The notes: generated from the sequence alone by a model not told the origin. DNA of 64,000 nucleotides from Sphingosinicella flava (GCF_016025255.1 NZ_CP065592.1:787122-851121), one strand, 5' to 3'; positions 19,015 to 27,875 are shown, counted from the stretch's first letter. Translations and numbers: made by a program.

Positions 19015-21219
19015 TCAGGGTTTTGCCTTCACCTCGCGGTTCAAAAACCGCTCGATCGTCTTCCACATATGGACTTGCGGCCCTTCGCCCGACACGCGGT
19101 GGGTGGCGCCGGGATAGACCATCAGTTCGAATGGCACCTTCTTGCCCTGCATCTCGCCCATCAGCGCCGTCATGTTGTCGAACACCACATTGTCGTCCGC
19201 CATGCCGTGGATGAGGAGGATCGGATCGGCGATTTTCGAGGCGTTGGGAATATTGCTGGACTTCTCATAAGCCGCCGCGTCCGCGCCCAGGGGATTGCCC
19301 ATGTAGCGTTCGGTATAATGGGTGTCGTACAGCTCCCAACGCGTCACCGGCGCCCCGGCCACGCCCGCCGCATAGACGCCGGGCAGGCCTTCGAGCAGCT
19401 TCAAGGTCATGTAACCGCCATAGGACCAGCCATAGACGGCGATCCGATCCGGATCGACGAAGGGCTGGTCTTTCAGGAAATCCACGCCCGCGAGCTGGTC
19501 CTTGACCTCGACGCTGCCCATGGCGCGATAGATATGATCCTCGAACGCCTTGCCGCGCGCGGGGGTACCGCGCCCGTCGACGGAGAAGACGATCCAGCCC
19601 TTATCCACCAGATATTGCTGCAACGCGCCCGCCCAAGCGCGCGTCACCTGCCGCCCGGCGCCAGGCCCGCCATAGACCTGGACGAAGACCGGATAGCGCT
19701 TCCCTGCCTCCATCTTGGGCGTCAGCATCTTGTAGTGAAGGTCGCTGCCATCCTCCGCCTTGATCGTTCCGAATTGCGGAACGGCATGGCTGGCGAGATA
19801 GGGCGCATAAGGGTGATTGGCGTCCAGCGCATTCTGCTCGATCCAAGCGACGCGCTTGCCATTTGTATCGGTCAGATACACTTGGCTCGGTTGCGACGGA
19901 CCGGAGCGGGTCACGATTGCCCGGCGCGCCGCCTTGTCCATGGCGGCGGCGTTCCAATAACCGCTTTCGGTGAGCCGCTTTGGCTCCGTCTTCCGGTCCA
20001 GCCGCGCGACATAAAGATGTTGTTCGAGCGGCGTATCCTTGTTGGCGGTGAAGTAGACGAGGCCCTTGCCCTCATCCACGCCCTCAACGGCATTCACCAT
20101 CCAGTTGCCGGAGGTAAGCTGCGTCCACCTTCCGTTCTTCCAGCGATAGAGGTGGCTGTAGCCGGACCGTTCCGACGACCACAGCAAACTGCCGTCCTTC
20201 AAGGCGCGGAGATTGTCGTGCAGGTTGATCCAGGTCTTCGCCGTTTCGGTGAACAGGATGCGGGAGGCGCCCGTCTCCGGATCGACGGCGAGGAGATCCA
20301 GCGTCATCTGGTCCCGGCTTTCGCGCTGAACGAGCAAAGTCTTGCCGTCCGGCGTCCAATCGACGCGGGCGAGGTAGATATCCGGATTGGCGCCAAGATC
20401 GACCTTCACCCGCGACGAACCGTCGGGCCGCATCACATAGAGATCGACAATGGCATTGGGCGTGCCCGCCGCCGGATAACGCTGCTCATAGACCCGCGTG
20501 CCGCCGGCGCCGATGGCGGCGCGGGTCACGACCTTGACTGGGCTTTCGTCGACACGCGCGACGGCGAGGTAGCGATCGTCCGGCGACCACCAATGGCCGG
20601 TCGTCCGGTCCATTTCCTCCTGCGCGACGAATTCGGCCGATCCCCAGGAGAGGGTGCCGCCACCGTCCGTGGTGAGCTGGGTCGCCTTTCCGGCAAGATC
20701 GGAGACGAAGAGATTCTGGTCGCGCACGAAGGAAACGTAGCGCCCGGTTTCGGAAACCTGCGCATCCACCTCCGTCTCCGGCGTTTCGGTGATGCGGCGC
20801 ACGTCGCCGCCCAGGACCGCAACGAACAGGTCGCCGTCCAGCGGCACCAGGATCGCCTTGCCGTCCGGCGCCCAGTCATAAGCGACGATGCCCTTGGTGC
20901 CGCTCACCCGGGCACGTTCGCGCCGCATTTTTTCCTCTTCGGACAATTCCGCGCCAGACCCGACCTTCAGGGAATCGACCAGCATCCGCGCCGCGCCGGT
21001 ATCGGCGTCGATGGCCCAAAGATCGTAGCGATCCTTGTCCTCCGCGCGATTGCGCAGCAGGGTCACAAGCCGCCCGCCCGGCGACAGCCGGGCGAGCCGC
21101 GGGCTCGGGCCGTTGAGGTCGGGGCTTTGGAATATCCGGTCGAGCGTCAACTCTTCGGCATGAACGGGAAAGGCGGCAGAGGCCATTGCGGCGGCCAGAA
21201 CCAGGGGGGAGAAACGCAT
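19015..21219 (-). CDS. exported S9 family peptidase (dipeptidyl peptidase IV)
   Basis: A 734-residue serine peptidase that cleaves X-Pro or X-Ala dipeptides from N-termini. It starts with a Sec signal (MRFSPLVLAAAMASAAFPVHA), so it is periplasmic or outer-membrane associated. Residues about 40-470 form the beta-propeller with RYDLWAIDADTGAA and repeated WTPDGK-type blades; DPP-IV Glu residues appear in FVAQEEMDRTTG. The hydrolase domain has the nucleophile YGWSYGGYMTLKLL, the acid in HGMADDNV and the His in GATHRV. Its stop abuts a palindromic repeat and a terminator-like hairpin lies 50 bases upstream of its start. Confidence 0.94.
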   Translation of the reverse strand: MRFSPLVLAAAMASAAFPVHAEELTLDRIFQSPDLNGPSPRLARLSPGGRLVTLLRNRAEDKDRYDLWAIDADTGAARMLVDSLKVGSGAELSEEEKMRRERARVSGTKGIVAYDWAPDGKAILVPLDGDLFVAVLGGDVRRITETPETEVDAQVSETGRYVSFVRDQNLFVSDLAGKATQLTTDGGGTLSWGSAEFVAQEEMDRTTGHWWSPDDRYLAVARVDESPVKVVTRAAIGAGGTRVYEQRYPAAGTPNAIVDLYVMRPDGSSRVKVDLGANPDIYLARVDWTPDGKTLLVQRESRDQMTLDLLAVDPETGASRILFTETAKTWINLHDNLRALKDGSLLWSSERSGYSHLYRWKNGRWTQLTSGNWMVNAVEGVDEGKGLVYFTANKDTPLEQHLYVARLDRKTEPKRLTESGYWNAAAMDKAARRAIVTRSGPSQPSQVYLTDTNGKRVAWIEQNALDANHPYAPYLASHAVPQFGTIKAEDGSDLHYKMLTPKMEAGKRYPVFVQVYGGPGAGRQVTRAWAGALQQYLVDKGWIVFSVDGRGTPARGKAFEDHIYRAMGSVEVKDQLAGVDFLKDQPFVDPDRIAVYGWSYGGYMTLKLLEGLPGVYAAGVAGAPVTRWELYDTHYTERYMGNPLGADAAAYEKSSNIPNASKIADPILLIHGMADDNVVFDNMTALMGEMQGKKVPFELMVYPGATHRVSGEGPQVHMWKTIERFLNREVKAKP

Positions 21220-21529
21220 GCCGCTTCGTAGCGCACGCGGCTTCCTTGTAAAGATAGCGGAAAAAGGAAGAGCCCCGCCCGCGCAAAGGGAAACGCGGAC
21301 GGGGCCCTGGCTCGTGGCTGCCCCTGCTCTCGAGTCCCCTCCTATGTAGATGCCCTAAGGAATTCCCGCCATTCGCCGAAAGGAAAAAAATACCATAACT
21401 TTCGATAGATAGTTCGCTTCGTCGCTCGCGCGCGGCGATCGCTTGTGGTAAAAGCGAGTCTCGGGAAGGCGGCCTCCGGCTCGCTGCATAGGCCGGATGA
21501 CGCCCTCTCTGCGATTGAGGAGAGCCGAT
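21220..21529. other. 310-base gap between divergent genes, with possible short minus-strand transcript
   Basis: No supported protein gene. The centre (21360-21420) is AT-rich with a run of seven A residues. A GC-rich hairpin at 21272-21305 is oriented to end a minus-strand transcript. The gap must hold the promoters of the peptidase gene (minus) and the DUF2189 gene (plus). Confidence 0.4.
21255..21305 (-). terminator. hairpin plus T-run upstream of the dipeptidyl peptidase start
   Basis: Read on the minus strand, GCCCCGTCCGCG pairs with CGCGGGCGGGGC across a 10-base loop; the single imperfect position is a G-U wobble only in this orientation. It is followed by CTCTTCCTTTTTCC. No minus-strand gene precedes it, so it would end a leader transcript or a small RNA. 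Confidence 0.5.
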
Positions 21530-22333
21530 ATGGTCCTTGCCCATTCCGTGCGATCCAGTTCCGTTCCACGCGCTCTGCCCGTGCGCAGGATCACGAATGA
21601 CGATTTACGCCTATCGTTACGGCAGGGGCTGGACGATTTTCTCGCCAAGCGCGGCGATATCCTGATCGCAGGCCTGCTCTATCCGCTTATCGGCTTCTTC
21701 GCGGCCGTCCTCATGCTTGGCGGCCCCTTTCTGCCCCTCTTCTTTCCCGTCGCGGCGGGGCTCAGCCTGATGGGGCCGGTCGCCGCCGTCGGCTATTACG
21801 AATTGGCCCGCCGCCGCGAGATGGGGCTGGAATCGGATTGGCGGCATTTCTTCGATGTCGAGCGAAGCGGCGCAGGAGGCGAAATTCTCTCCATCGCCCT
21901 TCTTCTCCTGCTCATTTTCGCACTCTGGGTTCTGACGGCGGCCTTGCTCTACATCCTCCTTTGGGGCTGGCATGTTCCGGACTCTCCCGGCGCTTTCGTT
22001 GAACGGCTGTTCACCACGAACGAAGGCTGGGCTCTCATCCTGTTCGGGAATCTCGCGGGCGCACTTTTCGCGGTTGCCGTACTGGCGATCAGTGTGGTTT
22101 CCCTGCCCATGCTGGTCGATCGCGGCGGATCGGCGGGGGCCGCCGTCCGAACCTCCATTGCCGCCTTTCGTGAAAACCGTCCCGTCATGTTGCGCTGGGG
22201 CGCCATCATCGGCTTGCTGTTGGTTCTGGGATCCATTCCTTTCTTCATCGGCCTGGCCTTTGTGCTGCCTTGGCTCGGCTACGCCACCTGGCATCTCTAC
22301 ACTCGAACCGTAGAGAGGGACGCGCCGCGTTAG
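21530..22333 (+). CDS. DUF2189 multi-pass membrane protein
   Basis: An inner-membrane protein of 267 residues with about six hydrophobic segments, including ILIAGLLYPLIGFFAAVLML, ILSIALLLLLIFALWVL, WALILFGNLAGALFAVAVLA and WGAIIGLLLVLGSIPFF. The DUF2189 pattern is seen in LRQGLDDFLAKRGDI, then PVAAVGYYELARRREMG and VSLPMLVDRGGSAGAAVRTS. Function unknown; the related family resembles predicted integral membrane proteins near cytochrome genes. The start at 21530 follows GAGGAGAG and removes 11 residues from the longest frame. A strong bidirectional terminator follows. Confidence 0.8.
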   Translation: MVLAHSVRSSSVPRALPVRRITNDDLRLSLRQGLDDFLAKRGDILIAGLLYPLIGFFAAVLMLGGPFLPLFFPVAAGLSLMGPVAAVGYYELARRREMGLESDWRHFFDVERSGAGGEILSIALLLLLIFALWVLTAALLYILLWGWHVPDSPGAFVERLFTTNEGWALILFGNLAGALFAVAVLAISVVSLPMLVDRGGSAGAAVRTSIAAFRENRPVMLRWGAIIGLLLVLGSIPFFIGLAFVLPWLGYATWHLYTRTVERDAPR

Positions 22334-22358
22334 GCAGCTGGTGGACCCGCACGAAAAA

Positions 22359-22386
22359 GGGCGCGGAAGCCGATGCTTCCGCGCCC
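22359..22386. terminator. bidirectional terminator between DUF2189 gene and rplS
   Basis: A perfect 12-bp stem (GGGCGCGGAAGC / GCTTCCGCGCCC) with the 4-base loop CGAT, flanked by AAAAA and TTTT. It sits between the two convergent stops and can terminate both transcripts. Confidence 0.9.
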
Positions 22387-22415
22387 TTTTGCTTATTTCA
22401 GGCTGGAACGCCGGA

Positions 22416-22799
22416 TCAGCTCTGATTGGCGTCTCCGCGCGTGTCGCGACGCTCCGCGATACGGGCCGACTTGCCGGTGCGGCCGCGCAGATAATAGAGT
22501 TTCGCGCGACGGACGGCGCCGCGGCGGACGACCTCGATCGAATCGATGTTCGGGCTGTAGAGCGGGAACACGCGCTCGACGCCTTCGCCGAAGCTGATCT
22601 TGCGGACGGTGAAGGAGGAGCCGAGGCCCCGGTTGGCGCGGGCGATGCACACCCCTTCGTAATTCTGCACGCGGGTGCGGTCGCCTTCGACCACCTTCAC
22701 GCCGACTTTCAGCGTATCGCCCGGGCGAAATTCGGGAATCGTCTTGCTGCTGTTGAACTGCTCGATGGCCTCGGCCTCGAGGGTCTGGATCAGGTTCAT
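22416..22799 (-). CDS. rplS: 50S ribosomal protein L19
   Basis: Component of the large ribosomal subunit at the interface with the 30S subunit. The 127-residue protein has the family core [49 protein letters not shown] and [15 protein letters not shown]. The start at 22799 has GAAGG upstream; the frame open to 22982 is antisense to trmD-proximal sequence and not family-like. It is the last gene of the ffh-rpsP-rimM-trmD-rplS group and is followed by a strong terminator. A short hydrophilic tail ([11 protein letters not shown]) extends beyond the core. Confidence 0.97.
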   Translation of the reverse strand: MNLIQTLEAEAIEQFNSSKTIPEFRPGDTLKVGVKVVEGDRTRVQNYEGVCIARANRGLGSSFTVRKISFGEGVERVFPLYSPNIDSIEVVRRGAVRRAKLYYLRGRTGKSARIAERRDTRGDANQS

Positions 22800-22810
22800 C
22801 TGTCTAACCT

Positions 22811-23542
22811 TCAATCTTCGTGCCGCGCACCAGAGGGCGACCGACCGGAAGCGTCCCCATGACGCTCCATCAAGTCCGGCCGCCTTAGCCGTGTGTCTTC
22901 GATCGACCTGGCCTTCCGCCAGGCGGCGATCTTCGCATGATCCCCCGATCGCAGCACTTCGGGGATCATGCGCCCTTCCCATATATTAGGTCGGGTATAT
23001 TGCGGATATTCGAGGAGGCCGCCTTCGAAGCTTTCTTCCTCACCGCTCAAGGCCGCGCCCATTACGCCAGGAAGCAGGCGAACGCAAGCGTCCAGAAGGA
23101 CGATGGCCGCCGTTTCGCCGCCGGAGAGCACATAGTCGCCGATCGAGACCGGAAGGATCGGCCGCGCTTCGAACAGGCGCTCGTCCATCCCTTCGAACCG
23201 GCCGCAAAGAATGGAGACGCCGGGGCCTGCCGCAAGCTCGCGGACGAAATCCTGGGCAAGCGGGCGCCCGCGCGGCGTCATGGCGAGCAATGGCGCCCGC
23301 GGCTGGCGGGCAAGCGCATGATCCACCGCCGCGCCGAGCACGTCGGCCCGCATCACCATGCCCGCCCCGCCGCCGGCGGGCGTGTCGTCGACGGAGCGAT
23401 GCCTGTCCGTCGCGAAATCGCGGATCTGCACGGTGTCGAGCGACCATTTGCCCTCCGCAAGTGCGCGACCCGCCAGGCTAAGCCCAAGCGGCCCAGGGAA
23501 CATCTCGGGATAAAGAGTCAGGATGGCGGCGGCCCAGCTCAT
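22811..23542 (-). CDS. trmD: tRNA (guanine37-N1)-methyltransferase
   Basis: Methylates G37 of tRNAs reading CNN codons, preventing +1 frameshifting. The SPOUT knot residues are visible: [43 protein letters not shown] and the SAM-loop [19 protein letters not shown]. The product has 243 residues, normal. The start at 23542 follows AGGAGG and overlaps the stop of the small gene upstream by four bases (ATGA), indicating coupling. A 27-base-longer frame exists but lacks a better site. A 12-base gap separates it from rplS. Confidence 0.97.
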   Translation of the reverse strand: MSWAAAILTLYPEMFPGPLGLSLAGRALAEGKWSLDTVQIRDFATDRHRSVDDTPAGGGAGMVMRADVLGAAVDHALARQPRAPLLAMTPRGRPLAQDFVRELAAGPGVSILCGRFEGMDERLFEARPILPVSIGDYVLSGGETAAIVLLDACVRLLPGVMGAALSGEEESFEGGLLEYPQYTRPNIWEGRMIPEVLRSGDHAKIAAWRKARSIEDTRLRRPDLMERHGDASGRSPSGARHED

Positions 23543-23928
23543 GGCAAAACCTCCTCTGGTTCGCACCAAGCCCCTTCATCCAACACTTTCGCTAGATGCC
23601 TAACTGTCAGGCGTTCCTCAGCTTCCTTCGGCAAAGGAATGAGGCGGCCTTCGAAAGGCCACCAAAATACACGCCATATTGTCCAGAATGGAAGCAATGC
23701 GCAGCCGCAACCCCGAAAACTAGTGGTCTGATCCGAGAAACGACCCCACGGGACGGACCAAACGACCGAGCCGAACTGCGCTTCTAAATCCCAAACGAAA
23801 TCATCGACGTCGATGCCATCAATAAGGGCATCTTGCGACATTGCCGTTTCAGGAGCGATCTGCTCCATCGGCAACTTAAATCCGTGGCGCGACATCGTTT
23901 CTGCGACAGCAATTTCCGTGGGTGTCAT
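23539..23928 (-). CDS. small lower-GC protein, possibly DUF1493-like
   Basis: A 129-residue protein of unknown function. The N-terminal part ([22 protein letters not shown]) resembles an acyl-carrier-like helix pattern found in DUF1493 proteins, with an aromatic segment ([13 protein letters not shown]) and a basic/acidic C-terminal helix. The match is by eye and weak. Base composition is visibly less GC-rich than its neighbours. Its stop overlaps the trmD start, so it is translated together with trmD although it is not part of the usual operon. It is divergent from the reductase-like gene with a 73-base shared promoter region. Confidence 0.55.
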   Translation of the reverse strand: MTPTEIAVAETMSRHGFKLPMEQIAPETAMSQDALIDGIDVDDFVWDLEAQFGSVVWSVPWGRFSDQTTSFRGCGCALLPFWTIWRVFWWPFEGRLIPLPKEAEERLTVRHLAKVLDEGAWCEPEEVLP

Positions 23929-24001
23929 TTTTCAAAGGCTCAAACTGCTCCGCGCCGAGCAATATCTCGGAACTATAACGGCCATAGGGACTTCGGTCGC
24001 C

Positions 24002-24919
24002 ATGGGCCAGACGGACTTTGATTGCCTGATCGTGGGCGGCGGGCCAGCGGGCCTGACCGCCGCCATCTACCTCGTCCGCTTCCACCTGAAGCTGAAAGTG
24101 GTGGATGCGGGCAAGAGCCGCGCAAACTGGATCCCCCTCACCCGCAATCATGCGGGCTATCCCGACGGCATTTCGGGAAAGGATCTGCTCACGGCGATGA
24201 AGGCGCAGGCGCAGAAATATGGCGCCTCCATCGAAACCGGGCGGGTGACGCGGCTGGACAGGATCGAAGGCGGCTTCGAAGCGGAATGGGGCGGTGGACC
24301 CGTCACCGCCCGCACCGTTCTGCTCGCCACCGGCGTCACCAATCGCCGTCCGCCGATGGACGAGGACTTGCACGACGAGGCGCTATCGAAGGGGCTGATC
24401 CGCTATTGCCCGATCTGCGACGGCTATGAAGTGACCGACAAGAAGGTCGGCGTCATCGGCAGCGGGTCGCACGGCGTCGCGGAGGCGGTGTTCCTGCGCG
24501 GCTACACCGCCGACATCACCCTGATCGCGCCGGACAAGGCGCATGAGCTTGACGCTGAGGATCAGGCCAGGCTCCAAGACTATGGCATCCGGACCGTTGA
24601 CGGTCCGTGTCAGGCTGTCGCGCTCGACGGCGGCTGTATCACGCTCGACACGGCGGAAGGGCATTATACGTTCGACAGCGTCTATCCCGCACTCGGGTCG
24701 GACACACACACCGAGCTCGCGGAACAGGTGGGTGCCTCGCTATCCGAGGGAGGCTGCGTCTTGGTCGATAGCCATCAGCGCACCAGCGTCCCCGGTCTCT
24801 ACGCGGCCGGCGATGTCGTCATCGGCCTCGATCAGATCAGCCATGCCATGGGCGAAGGCGGCGTCGCCGCAACTACGATCCGTAACGATCTGGCGAAAGA
24901 AAAGCCGCTGATGCGGTGA
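24002..24919 (+). CDS. NAD(P)/FAD-dependent oxidoreductase, thioredoxin reductase-like
   Basis: A 305-residue flavoprotein. FAD binding: FDCLIVGGGPAGLTAAIYL at residues 6-24 and LYAAGDVVIGLDQISHAMGE near the C-terminus; NAD(P) binding: KVGVIGSGSHGVAEAVF. The redox pair is CPIC in RYCPICDGYEV, in the position used by thioredoxin reductases, so it probably moves electrons from NAD(P)H to a small thiol protein. The start at 24002 follows directly on a lower-GC gap; in-frame codons upstream to 23813 overlap the divergent small gene. It lies on the opposite strand inside an otherwise conserved ribosomal operon. Confidence 0.85.
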   Translation: MGQTDFDCLIVGGGPAGLTAAIYLVRFHLKLKVVDAGKSRANWIPLTRNHAGYPDGISGKDLLTAMKAQAQKYGASIETGRVTRLDRIEGGFEAEWGGGPVTARTVLLATGVTNRRPPMDEDLHDEALSKGLIRYCPICDGYEVTDKKVGVIGSGSHGVAEAVFLRGYTADITLIAPDKAHELDAEDQARLQDYGIRTVDGPCQAVALDGGCITLDTAEGHYTFDSVYPALGSDTHTELAEQVGASLSEGGCVLVDSHQRTSVPGLYAAGDVVIGLDQISHAMGEGGVAATTIRNDLAKEKPLMR

Positions 24920-24921
24920 AG

Positions 24922-25407
24922 TCAGGCCACGAAAGCCGGGTCGACGACGATCTTGCCGTCCTCAAGGTCGGCGACGGTCGGCTTGAAGGGTATCATCACC
25001 TTCTTCCCGCCGGTCCGCTCGATCTCGAGAAGGTCGCCTGCTCCAAAATTCTCGACGGCGGCGACGGTGCCGACCTCCTCCCCTTCCCGCGTCACGCAAG
25101 AAAGGCCGATCAGGTCAGCGTGATAATATTCGCCCTCTTCCAGCGGCGGGAGAGCCGATCGGGGGACGGTGAGGACGGTGCCCCGAAGCGCCTCGGCGGC
25201 GCTGCGGTCCGCAACCTCGGCGAAGCGGGCGATGGGCATGCCGCCGCCTTCCTTCACCGATTTGAGGGTGAGTGTGCGCTCGCCCGCCTGGACCGTCTTG
25301 TGATGGCGCAGACTTTCCACGCTTTCCGCGAAAAGCTTCAGGCGCACCTCGCCCGATATGCCATGCGCGCCGGCAATCGCGGCGAGGGTGATGGTGGGTT
25401 CGTTCAA
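24922..25407 (-). CDS. rimM: 16S rRNA processing protein RimM
   Basis: Assembly factor for the 30S subunit head; binds S19 and helps maturation of 16S rRNA. The 161-residue protein has the N-terminal AAIAGAHGISGEVRLKLF, then EYYHADLIGLSCVTREGEEVG and the PRC-barrel end VMIPFKPTVADLEDGKI. The start codon is TTG at 25407 with GGAGGGG five bases upstream; that site lies in the edge of a palindromic repeat. It converges two bases from the reductase-like gene, which separates it from its usual partner trmD. Confidence 0.95.
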   Translation of the reverse strand: MNEPTITLAAIAGAHGISGEVRLKLFAESVESLRHHKTVQAGERTLTLKSVKEGGGMPIARFAEVADRSAAEALRGTVLTVPRSALPPLEEGEYYHADLIGLSCVTREGEEVGTVAAVENFGAGDLLEIERTGGKKVMIPFKPTVADLEDGKIVVDPAFVA

Positions 25408-25412
25408 AATAG

Positions 25413-25520
25413 CCCCTCCCCCTTGATGGGGGAGGCCGGGTGGGGGTGGTCTACGACGTAGAGTTCGTTCCTTCCGAATACATCACCCCCACCCAACCCT
25501 CCCCCATCAAGGGGGAGGGT
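25413..25520. repeat. palindromic repeat type E, long copy, between rpsP and rimM
   Basis: About 108 bases: CCCCTCCCCCTTGATGGGGG with a following GGTGGGGGTG arm, a 40-base spacer, then CACCCCCACCC and CCCTCCCCCATCAAGGGGGAGG as the inverted counterpart. The outer arms pair with each other and each also forms its own hairpin. One end supplies the Shine-Dalgarno-like GGAGGGG of rimM. Confidence 0.8.
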
Positions 25521-25537
25521 TATGCTCGGCCTTAGTT

Positions 25538-26119
25538 TCAACCTTCCGCCTTTTCAGCGCCTTCGGCCGGAGCATCTTCAGCGGCGCCTTCGGCCGGTTC
25601 GCTGGTGGACTCGCCTTCGTTCGGAGCTTCCGAGGCCGGGGTGGCTTCTTCCGCAGCAGCTTCCGCCGGAACTTCCTCGGCAGCCGGAGTGGCTTCTTCG
25701 ACCGCTTCGGCCATCACTTCGACGGTTTCTTCCTGAGCAGGCGCTTCTTCGGCCGGAGCAGCGGCAGCTGCGGCAGCGGCTTCAGCTTCCTTGGCGGCAC
25801 GCTCTTCGGCGCGTTCCTTGGCCTTCTCGCCCGGTTCGCCCTTCTTCGGGTTGTTGCGCGCTCCACGCTCGAGGAGACCGGCGGCGTCGAGGAAGCGATG
25901 CACGCGGTCCGTCGGCTGGGCGCCGACCGACAGCCAATGCTTCACGCGATCCGTGTCGAGCTTCACGCGTTCGGGATTGTCCTTGGCGAGCAGCGGGTTG
26001 TAGCTGCCGACGCGCTCGATGAACTTGCCGTCGCGCGGGGCGCGGACGTCGGACACGACGACCTTGTAATAAGGACGCTTTTTCGAGCCGCCGCGGGCCA
26101 GACGAATTGCAACTGCCAT
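25538..26119 (-). CDS. rpsP: 30S ribosomal protein S16 with long acidic-alanine tail
   Basis: Small-subunit protein needed for 30S assembly. Residues 1-80 are a standard S16: [32 protein letters not shown] and [18 protein letters not shown]. The usual family length is about 80-90 residues, but here about 105 more follow, almost only Ala, Glu, Pro and Ser (for example [16 protein letters not shown] and [19 protein letters not shown]). The tail is low-complexity, strongly acidic and probably disordered. It is encoded in the same frame with normal local codon use. The gene is second in the ffh operon. Confidence 0.95.
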   Translation of the reverse strand: MAVAIRLARGGSKKRPYYKVVVSDVRAPRDGKFIERVGSYNPLLAKDNPERVKLDTDRVKHWLSVGAQPTDRVHRFLDAAGLLERGARNNPKKGEPGEKAKERAEERAAKEAEAAAAAAAAPAEEAPAQEETVEVMAEAVEEATPAAEEVPAEAAAEEATPASEAPNEGESTSEPAEGAAEDAPAEGAEKAEG

Positions 26120-26150
26120 TTTCTTATTCCTTTCGTTTCGATGCCTGTCC

Positions 26151-26178
26151 CGTCATTCCGGCGAAAGCCGGAATGACG
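26151..26178. repeat. palindromic repeat type D, short copy
   Basis: CGTCATTCCGGC-GAAA-GCCGGAATGACG, a perfect 12-bp stem with a GAAA tetraloop, between ffh and rpsP. A longer relative lies at 63735-63830. It could fold in the operon transcript as an internal processing or stability hairpin. Confidence 0.8.
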
Positions 26179-26194
26179 CGGGGGTTGATCTCAT

Positions 26195-27655
26195 TCATTT
26201 CTTCGTAAATTTGTTGAAGCCGGGAGGCAGGTTGAACGGGGCGTTGCCGCCTGGAAGACCTGGAAGCCCGCCCGGCGGTCCACCGGACCCGCCCATCAGG
26301 CCGCCAAGATCAGGCATGCCGCCGCCTCCAAACAGAGCGCCGAGCTTGCCAAGCCCGCCCATCTTGCGGAGCTTCTTCATCATCGTCGCCATTTCCTGAT
26401 GCATCTTGAGCAGGCGATTGACGTCCTGCACCGTGGTGCCGGAGCCATTGGCGACGCGGATCTTGCGCTTGGCGTTGAGGAGTTCAGGCTTGGCCCGCTC
26501 CTTCGGCGTCATGGAGGAGATCATCGCGTCGAGGCGGGTGAGCGCCTTGTCGTCCTGCGCCGCCTTCACCGCGCCCGCCATCTTCTTCATGCCCGGAAGC
26601 ATGGAGGCGAGCGCGCCGAGGCCGCCCATGCGCTGCATCTGGGCGATCTGGGTGCGGAGGTCGTTCAAATCGAACTGGCCCTTGGCCATCTTGCGGGCCA
26701 TCGCCTCGGCCTCTTCGGCCTGAACGGTTTCCGCCGCGCGCTCGACGAGGCTGACGACATCGCCCATGCCGAGAATCCGGCCCGCGACGCGATCGGGGTG
26801 GAAGCCTTCCAGCTTGTCCATCCCTTCGCCGACGCCGGCGAACTTGATCGGTTTGCCAGTGACGGCGCGCATCGACAGCGCCGCGCCGCCGCGCGCATCG
26901 CCATCCATGCGGGTGAGGACAACACCAGTCAGGTCCACCTGCCCCGCGAAGCTCTGCGCGACGTTGACCGCGTCTTGACCGGTCAGCGCGTCGACGACGA
27001 GCAGGATTTCAGCCGGGGTCGAGACCTCGGCCACCGCCTTCATCTCATCCATCAAGGCCTGATCGACATGGAGGCGGCCCGCCGTATCGAGCAGCAGCAC
27101 GTCATAGCCCTGCAGCTTCGCGGCCTGCATGGCGCGCCGGGCGATGTCGACCGGCTGCTGGCCCGCGACGATCGGCAGGGTAGCGACACCCGTCTGGGTG
27201 CCGAGAACGGCAAGCTGCTCCTGCGCGGCCGGGCGATTGACGTCCAGCGACGCCATCATCACCTTCTTGCGGTTCTTTTCCGAAAGCCGCTTGGCGATCT
27301 TCGCCGTCGTCGTGGTCTTACCGGAGCCCTGCAGACCCACCATCATCACGACGGCGGGCGGCGTCACGTCGACATTAAGCTCGGACTCATCCGCACCCAG
27401 CATATCGACAAGCGCGTCGTTGACGATCTTGACGACCTGCTGGCCCGGGGTGACCGACTTCAGAACCTGCTGGCCGACGGCCTTTTCGGTAACCTTGTCG
27501 ATGAAATCGCGCGCGACAGGCAACGCCACGTCGGCTTCAAGGAGCGCGATCCGCACTTCGCGCATCGCGGCGCGGACATCGGCTTCGTTGAGAGCGCCAC
27601 GGCCGCGCAGACGGTCGAACACGCCGCCAAGGCGATCGCTCAGACTTTCAAACAT
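26195..27655 (-). CDS. ffh: signal recognition particle protein Ffh
   Basis: GTPase of the signal recognition particle; binds the SRP RNA (encoded at 57620-57718) and targets nascent membrane proteins to FtsY. The 486-residue protein has the N domain, the G domain with GLQGSGKTTTTAKIAKRL, DVNRPAAQEQL, LLDTAGRLHVD and TRMDGDARGGAAL, and a methionine-rich M domain with RIRVANGSGTTVQDVNRLL. The C-terminus is a Gly/Pro/Met-rich tail (GGLMGGSGGPPGGLPGLPGG), common in alphaproteobacteria. It is the first gene of the ribosomal operon on this strand. Confidence 0.97.
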   Translation of the reverse strand: MFESLSDRLGGVFDRLRGRGALNEADVRAAMREVRIALLEADVALPVARDFIDKVTEKAVGQQVLKSVTPGQQVVKIVNDALVDMLGADESELNVDVTPPAVVMMVGLQGSGKTTTTAKIAKRLSEKNRKKVMMASLDVNRPAAQEQLAVLGTQTGVATLPIVAGQQPVDIARRAMQAAKLQGYDVLLLDTAGRLHVDQALMDEMKAVAEVSTPAEILLVVDALTGQDAVNVAQSFAGQVDLTGVVLTRMDGDARGGAALSMRAVTGKPIKFAGVGEGMDKLEGFHPDRVAGRILGMGDVVSLVERAAETVQAEEAEAMARKMAKGQFDLNDLRTQIAQMQRMGGLGALASMLPGMKKMAGAVKAAQDDKALTRLDAMISSMTPKERAKPELLNAKRKIRVANGSGTTVQDVNRLLKMHQEMATMMKKLRKMGGLGKLGALFGGGGMPDLGGLMGGSGGPPGGLPGLPGGNAPFNLPPGFNKFTKK

Positions 27656-27875
27656 GCGCGCGGCTCCTTAACAAGACCGCTGCCCACAAGCACGAAAGCG
27701 CCGGCGGGCGAAACCTCGCCGGCCAGCGCGTGTCCGTGGACACCGGATGCAAACCCATTTCCAAAAACAGGTGGGCGCCCCTTAAGCGCTGCGGCATCCA
27801 GGGTCAAGACAAGTTGCCCTTAATCAGCTCTTTACGCATTTTCGCTACGCAGGGCCCCTCGATATCGGGGTAGGA

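Noticed and set aside
18878-19066. Longer Asd N-terminus and short open frames across the type A repeat
   Set aside because: They translate the palindromic repeat; the Asd family begins at MGYRVVVVGATG with a good site at 18877.
19069-21231. Plus-strand 720-codon open frame opposite the dipeptidyl peptidase gene
   Set aside because: Shadow; the minus strand carries a complete S9 peptidase with signal peptide and catalytic triad.
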